Shown: positions 1 to 12,048, counted from the first letter of the stretch. The stretch: DNA of 64,000 nt from Cyclina sinensis (GCA_012932295.1 JAAONU010000001.1:7215104-7279103); one strand, 5' to 3'. The notes: a model not told the origin generated them from the letters alone. Numbers and translations: made by a program.

Positions 1-525
1 GGTTTCAGTCTGCCCTGTTTCAGAAGGTTTTAGCAGGTTTCAGTCTGTCCTGTTTCAGAAGGTTTCAGTCTGTCCTGTTTCAGAAGGTTTCAGTCTGCCC
101 TGTTTCAGCAGGTTTCAGTCTGTCCTGTTTCAGAAGGTTTCAGTCTGTCCTGTTTCAGAAGGTTTCAGTCTGTCCTGTTTCAGCAGGTTTCAGTCTGTCC
201 TGTTTCAGAAGGTTTCAGTCTGCCCTGTTTCAGAAGGTTTCAGTCTGTCCTGTTTCAGAAGGTTTCAGTCTGTCCTGTTTCAGAAGGTTTCAGTCTGTCC
301 TGTTTCAGCAGGTTTCAGTCTGCCCTGTTTCAGCAGGTTTCAGTCTGTCCTTTTTCAGAAGTTTTCAGTCTGTCCTGTTTCAGCAGGTTCTAGTCTGCCC
401 TGTTTCAGAAGGTTTCGGTCTGCCCTGTTTCAGAAGGTTTCAGTCTGTCCTGTTTCAGCAGGTTTCAGTCTGTCCTGTTTCAGCAGGTTTTAGCAGGTTT
501 CAGTCTGTCCTGTTTCAGCAGGTTC
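1..525. repeat. 25-bp minisatellite array
   Basis: Near-perfect tandem repeat of a 25-bp unit of the form GGTTTCAGTCTGTCCTGTTT followed by CAGAA or CAGCA. About twenty units are visible, varying mainly at T/C in 'tgtcc/tgccc' and A/C near the unit end. The array runs off the left edge. Both strands carry stop codons in a 25-bp register, so it is not protein coding. Each unit contains two TTTCAG splice-acceptor-like strings on the + strand. Confidence 0.95.
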
Positions 526-2059
526 CGCGTTATATTACTTCACCAGTAAATACAGAACAGTGATAAAGAAAGGCAAAACCTCAGCTACAAACTAAGAGCA
601 TACAAAATGAAAACTTTTTTGTCACAAATGATTGATTCAAGCAAAGAAAAGATTCACTCAACAAATAATTCCCCCACCCCCACCCTCCAAAAAAAGTAAA
701 TAGATAAATAAATACAAATAAAATAAATGCAATTGAAATAACCATCTTCTATATGTTTTAACATAAAAAACATGTTTTCTTCAAGAAAAGAAAAAAAGAA
801 ACGCGATACATTTAACAGACACTATCAACAAAATCGAGTGTCGTCATTTGGATAGATGTCATTTCAAAACGAAAGTAGAACTTTTTTTAAACACTTAAAC
901 TGTTGTCCCATCAAATATTGTTGCAACTTCTTAGTAGATAGATGAACCTATTAAAAACATGTTTTAATGATATCGGGTATATATTTACCTTAATGAGTTA
1001 TTATGAATGAAAATGAAAGACACAGCTACAAAATTTAAATTATTACCCAAAATCTAGTGTTTTGTAATTTATAGAATACATAAATTTAACTTTTGTTACC
1101 TGGATATTCAACCTTCCCTAGAATGAGTGTCAATATTAAGCCTATGATGTCACATTTTGTTTTCATTTAAATTTTGACAAAAAATTAAGGAAAAAACACA
1201 CCACATAAAATATTGAAGATACCTTATCACAGTGAGCTGGTGAAGGGGAAGTAACAGTGTTTACATGTACTTTTAACTTAATATCTTAACTTAAGTTATC
1301 TCCCTTTAAACATAAAAAAAGGAAATGGAAAAATCTGCTCCACTTTCAAATTAATTTGCTGCCAGACATCCAGATTAATCTGCTTGTGTAGTATAAAATA
1401 TGTCACAGCAACTACTTTAAAAATTATGAGATAAATAATGATAGGCAGGTAATTCATAGTTTATTATAGTAATTGGTCTGTAGATCTTTTAGTTATTTTT
1501 GTCACTTAAAAATCATACCAGTTTCTAAGGACAGTCCCCCCACCGCTCAACAACACCGAAACATGCGGACATGCGGGAGTTGAGCGAGAATGGCAAATTA
1601 ATTCTACAGAAATTACTTAAAAGATTCATTGTGATATATTTTTATTGAAAGTGTGCTTTTCTTTTTTTCATATATTATAATATTTTTTTTCGATAAATCT
1701 GCCATTTATAATACAAAAATGCAAGTCCTTCGAACTTCATAACATTTTTTAACTTTGCTAAAATGTATTTAATCATACAACATTTAAATTATTTAAGTGT
1801 GTTTACGTACTATACCCTATGTTCGTTGAAGAAATCTCTTTTTCCCCACTGTACACTCTTATCCCTTTTTAGTGGGGGCAACATGAAGGTAAAGCGATTA
1901 AAAAAAATATTTCGACCTCAGCTGATGTCTGAGGCTGTTATCTCATTTCCGAGGTCGATAAATCGTAGATTAGATTGAAATTTAAAAGAAGTATTTGCTA
2001 AAATATTAATCTTGCATAAGTATAGCATTCTTATTAAAATAATAGTCCATGAGACTTAC
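526..2059. other. non-coding stretch, no gene recognised
   Basis: AT-rich sequence lying in the intron or flank of the minus-strand signal-peptide gene. The only structure seen is a short inverted repeat, CGCTCAAC at 1544-1551 with GTTGAGCG at 1579-1586, enclosing a doubled CATGCGG. The short open frame at 1763-1978 shows no family similarity and is discounted. Confidence 0.6.
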
Positions 2060-2114
2060 CGGAGGCAGCTCCAAGGGCTACAACTGTGACTAGAAAGAGT
2101 GATAACCTACTCAT
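2060..2114 (-). CDS. first coding exon (signal peptide) of a secreted or membrane protein, partial gene
   Basis: Read on the minus strand, a TTTTCAG acceptor is followed at once by ATG at 2114-2112, and 18 codons run to a GTAAGT donor just below 2060. The encoded peptide MSRLSLFLVTVVALGAAS has a short basic start, a hydrophobic core and a small-residue end, which is a textbook signal peptide. The exon is 55 nt and ends with one base of the next codon (phase 1). An untranslated first exon must lie to the right, since the ATG abuts an acceptor. The following exons would lie at lower coordinates; I found none above the minisatellite, so the rest is probably outside the window. The mature protein is unknown. 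The inference rests on splice signals and peptide character only. Confidence 0.6.
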
Positions 2115-4239
2115 CTGAAAATGATGGATATATATTAATCAAGTTATTTTACAACTAATTAAATATAAAATGAAATATAAAGAGTTAGAATAGGAAAATC
2201 GAAGTCACTGTTAAGTTAAATGCACCATATGTACTAGTAAAGAGAATATTGCCTGGTCCGACATTTCTGAAATAGACTTGCTTCAGTCCCTTAGTTTTCG
2301 GTTCGATCTAAAGTAACTCCTATCTATTTCTAGTTTAAGTGAAACTCTTCTTACCCTATGTTACTAACAATAAAAGGAATGGAGAGTAAAATATCTTCTT
2401 GTCGTTTACTTCTAAAGAAAACTCTGACGTCTAAAGGCAATGTCAGTACTTACTCTAAGTTATAGCACATCTAAAGATAAGAAAGTGATCAACCTAACTC
2501 TATTTGTACACATTAACATTTTGAACCAATTTTAACCCCAAGGTGCCATTTGTGACCTTCTGACCTAAACCTGTAATCAGTGTCACAACCTTAACGTGTT
2601 CTTTTCTTTGAAGAAGTGTCTATGTAGGGTGGTCACTGCCAAAACTGTTCACAAATGAATAATGCAAGTTTTGAATTCTTACAGAACGATGTATATATTG
2701 CAAAGCTGATCATTTCATTCTATACAGTCTGGCTTTTAGAATTTTTATTGAGATCCATTTGTAATGTTTGCATGTTATAGAGCATTTCCTGTGAAAATTC
2801 ACCTCTTTCAACATTTCTTGTGGTGATACCCCTCCATACTTTTATGCAAGCAATGTCAAGACAAAAATATACATATTGTGATATACTTTTCATGCAAACT
2901 TTCGCTTCGAAGAAACCTGATTTTAGTATTACAAAATATCAACGGACGAGTATAAACAAATTGAAGTCTTAAACGTTCGTATAATTTTCATAGTTTGTTT
3001 CGTGTGTGTGTTTGTGTGTGTGTCTCTATGTTTTGTTGTTGTGTTTTTTTTTCTTTTTTTACATAAAACTTTCTCCTAAGCATTAACTAAACATAACATT
3101 AAAGTGTGATTGTTTTATTATGCCTAACGTAACAGTGTTTTCTGAGAGTAGGAATTTATTCAACCTTATATTCGTGTTCAAAACAACTAAGATTTGATGT
3201 TTAAATGCTAAAACCACAGCGAGCGTTCGGAAATCGTGTAAATTAGAAGGGAACAGGATTTCTTTCACTTCTAAAATGGATATAAATGAATATATATGTA
3301 CACCTAAATAGCAGAAGAAAGAAATCGCAACAAAATATACTTAAGTAAAAAAAAAAGTAAGTATGTATGACAGTTGATAGATTTAAATGGACAGGATAAA
3401 AATTGGAATGTTCAGTATATTGCTATACGTGGCACGAACCTATACAATTTTTATATACATGTAAAAAAGTTTATCTTATCTCAATGTTTGCATTCGCGTA
3501 GATAAGCTGAAAACGCCTGGGCTAATTGTGATTATATTGCTCTCAAAAAGTGGTTAACGTGTATTTTAAAGGTTTTTTGTTAAAAGAGATTGTCATTTTC
3601 AATTTTCTGCAGATACGCAAGATAAGATATTGATAGGGTAAAGTGAAAAAACTCGTCTGCAAATTGGAAGTACCAGTTACGTGGGACAACTCTTATAATT
3701 CAAAGGCTGATCATGTAAAAATGAATTTTCAAAACATGTTGACAACTGAGAGACCCGTTTTCTGATTCCAGAATGGTATTTTGCATTGTAACATAGTTTT
3801 GAACCATATTTAGTCAGGTTTGTACTCCAATACAAACCTTTGAAATATCAATCATGAACATTTGATAGATCTTGTGATCTTTATAATGTTAATCAACTTT
3901 TTAAAATATTTTTTCAAGTGACATAACACTTGTCAGATGTATAAGTCAAATATCGACCAGTAAATCATCCAAAAATCATTCGAACAACGTGTTATAAAAA
4001 TGTAACTGAAAAATGTCGCAAGGATTCATTGCCTGTGTACGTTTGACCTATGTTTTATACACAAGATGACCCAAATTGCATTTCACAGATAAAGCAATCG
4101 AAAAGGCGAAAATTCATTAGAATTTACATTTACTTTCATATTGATTTGAACAGAGAGCTCTGTTATACCAAAGAATTGTGTATTATTCGAAAGATGCACA
4201 CAATGACGTGACAAGGCCGAGTTCTTCTGCAACAGCTAT
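2115..4239. other. intergenic or intronic, no gene recognised
   Basis: AT-rich sequence without a credible coding exon. A short (TG)n stretch lies near 3004-3024, followed by T-rich sequence to about 3060. Confidence 0.6.
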
Positions 4240-4325
4240 ATCTCTCAGTTTTCTTCAGTGACTTTCCGCATTCCTCACTTTCGGCGCAAGTACTGGTTTG
4301 AACCCAGTAAGGATTAATATAAGGT
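4240..4325 (+). repeat. SINE fragment, family B tail
   Basis: The segment with 'cactttcggcgcaagtactg' and the following 'gtttgaaccc' matches the body of the tRNA-headed repeats at 4885-5037, 30905-31060 and 44963-45110, without the tRNA-like head. It is a truncated copy in the plus orientation. Confidence 0.65.
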
Positions 4326-4884
4326 GCAAGAACTTGCTTCCCAATCGATGTAAAATAAATAAGTTTAATTAACAGCCGGTTTCAACAACTAGACCACTGT
4401 AATAGTTTTATAAAACGGAATGACTACGTTTTCGCATTTTCTTAAACTTAGTTCGTATCTGATTTCAAACGTACTTTCATGAGCTTATCATCCGGGAAGT
4501 TCAAACTTTTGTTGACTCGGTGACCTTTGTCTTAAAGCAGAGAAAAGGGACTGGCAGATGGGTCACGATAGCAGACAGAGATTCATTTTGATTAAAACCC
4601 TAGAAATTATACAGAATAATAAAATTATCAACATTTGTGCAGTATAATTTGAATTCACTTACAGCAAAATGTTTCAATATACGGATACTTCTTTATATAT
4701 GTTTAACAACCGCAGAGACCAGTCAAAGAATAATCGTATTATAATGAATAAGTCTTAAAGTGAGACTACTTTTGCTTTAAATTTTAGTCTTTGGTCCTTT
4801 CAAATTGTTACATTTCACTTAGTTCAAACTTATTTATTTTATAATCGACTGGCAAGTAAGTTCTTGCAAAATATATCAATCCTT
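4326..4884. other. no gene recognised
   Basis: AT-rich spacer between two SINE pieces; nothing supportable seen. Confidence 0.55.
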
Positions 4885-5037
4885 CTCGGCGACTGCTTCC
4901 TGGATTTAAACCAGTACTGCCCCCGAAAGTGAGGAATGTGAAATATCACTGGAGACTCACTCAGCCCTGGTGGGATTCAAACCAGCAATTTCCTGATCGG
5001 GAGTTCGAGTCTAACCCCTCGACTACTGCTCCTCATT
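4885..5037 (-). repeat. tRNA-derived SINE, family B
   Basis: On the minus strand the element begins GAGGAGCAGTAGTCGAGGGG (tRNA D-arm / A-box-like) and carries GCTGGTTTGAATCCC (B-box-like), followed by a body containing the rc of 'cccccgaaagtgagg'. The same head and body recur at 30905-31060 (minus) and 44963-45110 (plus). Sequence similarity among copies is direct; classing it as a Pol III-transcribed SINE is inference from the A and B boxes. Confidence 0.75.
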
Positions 5038-6379
5038 CCATCTTAAAGTAATGTGATAGAAGCTGTAGTATACTGCTTACTTGTCAGTTACGATAAGCCC
5101 CGCCTTCTAATTATACCTGCATACTTTATAGTTAGGTTTTATGTTACACTTGATTAACACAAGATTACAAAAGCTAGAAACTATATCCCTCTGGTCTGTG
5201 TTTATCAAACAATCCCTTTTAGGAGTGACTTTGAAAGAAAACAAGGCAGTATTCACTGTACGTCAACCTTAGTTCAGTGTATTTATAGACAGGACAATTG
5301 ATGAAGTTTTTTACTAAAATGTACGTGTATAATTGTATTTTATCTACGTATATCAATATAGTAGCTTCTTAGGCGGAATGAAGAAAAAATGTTAGCAAAG
5401 TCAGACATGTTTCTCTTATTTTATCAAACTTAAAAGTTACGAGAAAAATCAGGTATTTGAACAGTTAGCCATTTTCCAGTTGTATAGAGTAAAACAGTAT
5501 GTTTTATCCTGAAATGAAGCTTCTGAGATTAAAAAAAAACATATTTAAATACATCATTAATTTATATACGTAGAATATTACCAATATAAAACAACGGAAA
5601 AAGTACCGTACCTTAACATTCCAGTTAAAAACTTGTCTTTGACTTTCTCGTACTGTGCATAGAGATAATGACTGTGCGATAGGGCAGTCCAGAGGTCTTG
5701 AACGACACTATCTACAAACTACGAAAGTTATCTCTCATTTGTTAAAATTTTTGACTTATGTATTTGGAAATGTAATCCCAATTTGAACCCAATGCTTACT
5801 TTATTCGACAAGGAATTTTTCGCGTTGGAAAAGAAAATACTCTAGCTTTCTTAATTATATCCCCATTTTGATAAACGAGGTTTTATTAATCCCCCTGACA
5901 TAGGGCATACCGGGCTTCCTATATGCTCACCTGAGGCACGCCCGGGTTACGGTAAGGAGGCCATAGTCTCGTAAAACAAATGACGTAAAAGGTTTGAATC
6001 GCTGACACTAAAGAACAGACTGATTTCCCTAAATCAGCAACTTTGTATCTGATGAAAATGTAAACCAAACGTCACTTAATATTCAAGAACATAGAATGCT
6101 TATGTCATGAACTCAAAGATAAGGGATGGATGCTTAGAGTGAGAACGCACTTCGGTGTTGAGTGAAAAATGGCGAACGCACCAAGGTGTTGGGATTTGAC
6201 AATCAAAAGAGAGCAGCAATAGATATCAATGATGAAAGAAAAAGCACTTGGATCTAACTTAACAGATTACATTATACATGACAACAATAAATCTTACACA
6301 GTGTTTCGTGCCTAGCATAATTATAACGTTTCAGGTGGGCTTTAACGTAAAAGAAATAATGACAAAAAACACCAATAGG
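5038..6379. other. intergenic, no gene recognised
   Basis: No supportable exon. The only pattern noted is a GC-richer patch near 5900-5970. Confidence 0.55.
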
Positions 6380-6511
6380 AAGTTACCAGTAGCAGTACGC
6401 AGTAGCAGTTGGCAGTAGAAATTAAATCAAACGTGAAGTTGGCAGTAGCAGTAACAGCAGCAGCAGTAAGCAAAGCATGAAGTTGGCAGTAGCAGTAACA
6501 TCAGTAGCAGT
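6380..6511 (-). repeat. inverted arm of the CTACTG minisatellite
   Basis: Units such as 'aagttggcagtagcagtaac' are the reverse complement of the units in the large array at 6720-8240. About three to four units are present. With the long array this forms an inverted repeat enclosing about 200 bp, so a transcript through it could fold into a long hairpin. Confidence 0.85.
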
Positions 6512-6709
6512 AGTCTGCAAGAATGTCAGAAACAGACCGTAACAATGGACTCCGGAGGCTCACTTAACATCAAAAATGACATTTTCTCGATTGGCACCAA
6601 AATTCCTGAAAGTCTGCGAGAGTGTCAGAAACTGTCGCAGACCTACGCAATAGACTCGGGATGGTCAATTGATGTTAAAACATATTTTATTTTTATTGAA
6701 ACTTTCCAG
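6512..6709 (+). repeat. two imperfect tandem copies of a 99-bp coding-like unit
   Basis: Copies at 6512-6610 and 6611-6709 both begin AGTCTGC(A/G)AG(A) followed by TGTCAGAAAC. The period is 99 bp, 33 codons, and one frame is open through both. The two 33-residue peptides share S-L-x-E-C-Q-K at the start and a D-S-G-x-S motif mid-unit. The block lies exactly between the two oppositely oriented minisatellite arms. It may be a remnant of a repetitive protein-coding exon or part of a composite repeat; no start, splice site or family was recognised. Confidence 0.5.
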
Positions 6710-6719
6710 ACATTTAAGA

Positions 6720-8240
6720 CTTTCCTACTGCTACTGCTCGTACTGCTACTGTCATTTTCAAGTTTTTCCTACTGCTTCTGCTCGTATTGCTACTGCCAAC
6801 TTCACGATTTTCCTACTGCTAATGCTGTACTGCTACTGCCAACTTCACGTTTTCTTTACTGCTACTGCTGTTAATGATACTGCCAGCTTCACGTTTTTCC
6901 TACTGCTACTGCTGTTGTTGCTACTGCAAGCTTCACGTTTTTCCTACTGCTACTGCTCGTACTGCTACTGTCAGCTTCATGTTTTCTTTACTGCTACTGC
7001 CGTTACTGCTACTGTCAGCTTCACGTTTTGCCTACTGCTAATGCTGTTGTTGCTACTGCAAGCTTCACGTTTTCCTACTGCTACTGTTCGTACTGCTACT
7101 GCCAACTTCATGTTTTCTTTACTGCTTCTGCTGTTACTGCTACTATCAGCTTCACGTTTAACCTACTGCTAATGCTGTTGTTGCTACTGCAAGCTTCACG
7201 TTTTTCCTACAGCTACTGCTAGTACTGCTACTGCCAACCTCATGTTTTCTTTACTGCTACTGCTGTTACTGCTACTGTAAGCTTCACGTTTTGCCTACTG
7301 CTACTGCTAGTACTGCTACTGCCAACCTCATGTTTTCTTTACTGCTACTGCTGTTACTGCTACTTTAAGCTTCACGTTTTGCCTAATGCTAATGCTGTTG
7401 TTGCTACTGCCAGCTTCACGTTTTCTTGACTGCTGTTACTGCAAACTTCACGTTTTCCTACTGCTACTGCTGTTACTGCTACTGTCAGCTTCACGTTTTG
7501 CCTACTGCTACTGCTGTTACTGCTACTGTCAGCTTCACGTTTTTTTGCCTACTGCTAATGCTGTTGTTGCTACTGCAAGCTTCACGTTTTGCCTACTGCT
7601 AATGCTGTTTCTGCTACTGCCAGCTTCATGTTTTCTTGACTGCTGTTACTGCTACTGTCAGCTTCACGTTTTTTGCCTACTGCTAATGCTGTTTCTGCTA
7701 CTGCCAGCTTCATGTTTTCTTTACTGTTACTGCTGTTACTGCTACTGCCTACTTCAAGTTTTGACTACTGCTACTGCTGTTACTGCTACTGCTGTTACGG
7801 CTACTGCAAGCTTCACGTTTTTTTACTGTTACTGCTGTTACTGCTACTGCCAACTTCAAGTTTTGACTACTGCTACTGCTGTTATTGCTACTGCTTACAT
7901 TACGTTTTTCCTACTGCTACTGCTGTTACTGCTACTGCCAGCTTCACGTTTTGCCAAATGCTAATGCTGTTTCTACTACTGTCAGCTTCATGTTTTGCCT
8001 ACTGCTACTGCTGTTACTGCTACTCCCAGCTTCACGTTTTTTTACTGCTACTGCTGTTACTGCTACTGCCAGCTTCACGTTTTCTTTACTGCTACTGCTG
8101 TCACTGCTACTGCCAGCTTTACGTTTTTCCTACTGCTACTGTTCTTACTGCTTCTGCATGCTTCACGGTTTTCCTACTACTACTGCTGTTACTGCTACTT
8201 CCAACTTCACATTTTTTACTGCTGCGTACTGCTACAGCTC
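6720..8240 (+). repeat. large CTACTG-type minisatellite array
   Basis: About 1.5 kb of units of roughly 42-45 bp, of the form 'ctactgctgttactgctact' followed by 'gccagcttcacgttttnc'. The units are made of nested 6-bp CTACTG/CTGTTA motifs. All three plus frames are open over long distances because the motif lacks stop codons; the resulting LLLL, YCYC and TATA-repeat peptides overlap each other and are not credible proteins. Units diverge by substitutions (cacg/catg, ctactg/ctaatg, gcc/gtc). Confidence 0.95.
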
Positions 8241-9566
8241 ACTTCATATACTCTGCGCAGCGTTTCAACTGTGTGGTAAATCTCACGTGCTAGCCCATTT
8301 TTGCATGTTTGTATGCAACGTTTTTCTGGCTGTTTTTGTATTTTTATTTAGACCGCAAGACCACAACCTTCATTGAAAGAAGAATCATATGGACAATGCT
8401 CTGTTTAAATGGTAACACACACACAAACACACAAAAAAGAACAAAAAAGTCTCTGCCCTAGTTTACCTCAGGTATTACGGTGACCCCTTAAGTGACACAA
8501 AACAATTTGTTTTAGATTTTGTAACCATGAATTAATATTTAGTAAAGACGGCATGATGTTAAGTCGTAATTTACTTTGTGTCTGTCTGTTATCACATCCT
8601 ATACTTTCGATCCCTGGGTTCCTCCTCCGCTATCTATTCATAATTATTACAGACAATTTGTCATCAGCTCAAGTAAATGTAATCTATTGAACTTACATAT
8701 TGTATTTGCTTTAGTTTCTTATTTAGTACAGATCGAATTAATAATTAAATGTCATTTATGCCTCATCACGGAGGAAGATTTTTTGTTCATGGTACACAAT
8801 TGACATTTATTTAACGAGTGCATAGCGCGTCCCTGACTGGTTTGTATTACAGAGCTTCCTGCTAAAAATGGAAAGTCTTAAGATAGAATTTTCTTAAAGG
8901 TAAATTTGATACCTTTCTAAGAAAAAAGCAGTTGTATAATATCTAAGTATAAATACGGTTTTACGTCCAGATATAGAATATTCTTCATATAAAAAGGTTT
9001 TATGAAAGATGTTTAACTTTAGCATACACACAAAGATCATTGCACTAATTAACCTTTTCTTAAGTTCCATGTTTCATGGGTTTTTTTATTAAGTAATCTT
9101 GTTTTGTGTGTGATAAAACACAACTATTTATATATTCCTTTTCTCCTGACGAGTGACAATAGCCAAGTTCTTTGATCTGTTTAAGTAAATGATGAATATG
9201 ATTCAGATGACGATTTCTAAAATTTAGCCAAAATGATGCCGAATATGTGTGTGAAGTGAGCTGAACATTCGACAGAGGATAAAGGCCGAGCAGAACGTCG
9301 TTAAGACTCCGCATTGGACATTCGTCACTAGCAGAAGTGAATGATATGATAGCACGACATTTGACATTTGAAATTTGAATCATTTCAAATTTGAAAGATG
9401 TGCTGGCACGGCATTCGACAATCAATGAGCTAGCTAGCACATCATTTAAATACGTAATGATTCAAAAGTCGAATGGTGTGCTTACACAACATTTACTTCT
9501 GGCGTTGTCGAATGCCGTATGTTAAGCTAAATTCACACACATTCACGATGCTTAACTGCAACCAAA
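8241..9566. other. intergenic, no gene recognised
   Basis: AT-rich sequence. Near 9300-9520 there are several related short strings ('gcacgacatt', 'ggcattcgac', 'gtcgaatg') in both orientations around 'aaatttgaa' palindromes, suggesting a decayed repeat. The 126-codon minus frame here (9060-9440) has no recognisable content. Confidence 0.5.
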
Positions 9567-10032
9567 TTAAAGCGACTGACTCACAGATGGGCCGACAATG
9601 AAAAAAAAAAGAAAATGTTCTTACATCTTGAAATTTTTGCTGCAATTGTGAAGAACATATTTAAACTAAGTTACTGATTCTTTTTTTGATACAGAAAAAC
9701 ATCAAAATATAAAGTTTTACACACTTTTATCGGTAAAAAATTTACCCCGTTAGTCACGGGGTAGATCTATACTTTAGTTATAATATTAATTTTGACGCAT
9801 CTTGACAAGAAAGCGCTGTGTCTCAGTGGTCTAGATCGTCGCTCTATACTTTACTGACCGAAAGGTCGTGGTTTCGACTCCTGGTTAGTCAAAACTTTTT
9901 TTTCAGTTTTCATGGCGTATAGAAGCATAATATTATAGATAGAAGCATTGTTTTTTCTGTGATATATATTAAATTCTCTTAAATTCTAAAGAAAAACAAA
10001 TTCAGCAAAATTCTGTGAGTCAGTCGCTTTAA
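9567..10032 (+). mobile_element. MITE-like element with TTAA ends and an internal tRNA-like Pol III promoter
   Basis: Perfect terminal inverted repeats AGCGACTGACTCACAGA (9571-9587 and, inverted, 10012-10028) are each flanked by TTAA, which may be the target site duplication. Inside is a 19-nt hairpin with 7-bp arms ACCCCGT/ACGGGGT at 9744-9762. At 9815-9895 lies a tRNA-like region with an A-box-like TCAGTGGTCTAG (9823-9834) and a B-box-like GGTTTCGACTCC (9870-9881), followed by a T run (9896-9904) suited to Pol III termination. The element is about 466 bp and has no open reading frame, so it would be non-autonomous. TTAA duplications are typical of piggyBac transposases, but the TIR does not start with the usual CCC, so the family is left open. 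Confidence 0.8.
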
Positions 10033-11737
10033 ACATAGAACGAAAATTACTGTCGACAGGACCTTGAATGCCACCTTCTACCTTTCAGCGCAAGCTTTAG
10101 TAATACATGAAGAAAGAATTGATGAAGAGTAAAGTTAGAAATTTAATTTTGTACTTCTTAACACGGCACTGATCTAAAGCGACGCGTAATTGATCGTGAA
10201 CAGTACAGATAAAGGGGAAGTAACTCTATACTGGATTTTATTTATTATGTAGTTTGCTTCCCTTAAACGAAATTTTATCAAGAGTCATGGGACTTGTAAG
10301 GACTAAAAGAAACAACAACAACAGGAAAGTTACGGACCTTCGCATTGTTTCAATATCAATTCACTACGGCAGAAACTATTTTTTTCCACTTTGCTTTGTT
10401 CTTTGTGCTGTGGAATACACCCTTTTTCGATTTTATCATGCATTCGTAAAAAGAAATAATGCCTAACTTTGGTCCCAAGAATTTCAATGAAATATCTAAT
10501 TTATTAATGAATCCAATAACGAGATGTTGTCTTCATCACCGTGCAACAGGCGATGGGGTTGGGGGCGGGGGCGTTGGCCGGGAGTCTTTTTACAGTGCAT
10601 TGTGAAACGCTCGAATGGTGATTTCTTCCCACGCAATCTTTATTTACTGAATCTATTGCGAAATTATCGTGCGGGCACACTTCAACACACCGGATAATCG
10701 CAACTCATGAACTATAATAAAAACATTTACGTATAAACTAACATTTTATCTACCTTTGTGTTTGATGCTTTACGACCACGTAGTTGAAATTATCTTAATC
10801 ACTCAAGTAATAACAATAGTATTATATCTATTTCTATGTTTTACTACTAGTTAACATCTTCTGTCGTTGCATGGGTTATTTACCTTTCTTTTCAAAAATT
10901 TCTCAGGTTTAGATAAGATCAGTATTCATACAAGATATTGAAATACGGAAGATAAATACGATATGCTTTTCGTAAACTTACTGACGTTTTTTTTTTTTTT
11001 TTTTTTTTTTTTGCAATCGGTAACTGTCGTCTTCTGTCTATTTTCGGAAATAAAAATCATTATTACGTTTCTTTCGCTAAAAATACGTAATGGAAACGAT
11101 GAAATTTATAGGACTGCCGTCTCTACTGAGATGACAAGCATCCAACCTTTTTCTCTAGCCCTCCCTTTTTTTCTTATATAATGTTACAGTTTATAAATAT
11201 AACTTGTATCCTCGATTGCTATTTTCTGAATCTGTCCTTTTAAATGTCATTTGAAATCTCTTGAAGATGTGTCACCTTTGTTTGAAATTTAATAAAAAAA
11301 TAACTGTCACAGAAGCGTTGCAGATTACAACATATTTGATATATGTATACTGTTTACTGGGGACTTTTGCCTCAGAAATGTCAAGGCCGTTTAGACTTAT
11401 ACCTTTATTTCTTCAAATCGTAAATAGCTGTTAGTTTCTAGAGAAACGCTCAAGAAAGTTGTTTGCTAGAAAGAACATTTCAGGATGTTGGTAAATCGTG
11501 ATTAAATTTGAAAAAATGATATAAACTCATACAACACGACCAAGACAAAAACAATCCCCGGCGAATGACATTATTAATACAAGTAACAGACGTTCTATAA
11601 CGATTTATCATTTGTTCTATGAAGATTTATTATTCATTTTTTTGTGTGTCGCATTCTGCTGCATGGCGACTACTTATTTCATTCATATCTGTTGTATAGA
11701 ATTTGTATGAAGTTTCTCATCTGTTACAAATTTCCAT
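10033..11737. other. intergenic, no gene recognised
   Basis: No supportable exon. A run of 26 T residues lies at 10987-11012 and a G-rich patch at 10552-10580. Confidence 0.55.
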
Positions 11738-11915
11738 GGATGAGACGTTAAACCGAGGTCTCATGTATGTGCTTTACCCTGAGCATGATAAAGAACCAGG
11801 GCTGCCTCTGTAATGAGATGTTTTCTGTATCTTGTACTGTCCCCCATAACCTAACTAAAATATAACACATCTGCAGGGGACGTCAGTTAAATGGTCCACC
11901 AGTACTGAATATAAA
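11738..11915 (+). repeat. SINE family A, headless copy
   Basis: Body sequence 'gatgagacgttaaaccgagg', then 'aaccagggctgcctctg', 'cttgtactgtccccc' and 'ggacgtcagttaaatgg', aligns by eye with the body of the full copy at 40927-41205. The tRNA-like head is missing, so this is a 5' truncated insertion. Confidence 0.75.
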
Positions 11916-11926
11916 TAAAGTCAAAT

Positions 11927-12048
11927 TGATGATGATGATAATGATGATGATGATGAAGAAGAAGATTATGCTGATGATGAAAAAGATGATGATAATGATG
12001 ATGATAATGATGATGATGATGATGATGATTATGATTATTATTATTATT
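11927..12048 (+). repeat. GAT/ATT microsatellite
   Basis: Trinucleotide run dominated by GATGAT with AAG and AAT interruptions, changing to TTA/ATT at the end. It directly follows the SINE tail and may have grown from it. The poly-Met frame is an artefact. Confidence 0.9.

Noticed and set aside
1..525. CRISPR array
   Set aside because: Units are contiguous with no spacers; this is a eukaryotic minisatellite.
6545..8376. Seven overlapping plus-strand frames of 64-206 codons (LLLLL/YCYC/TASFTF peptides)
   Set aside because: They are the three frames of one stop-free minisatellite, overlap each other and have no start context or splice support.
9060..9440. 126-codon minus-strand frame
   Set aside because: No domain or splice context; low-quality composition over a decayed palindromic repeat.
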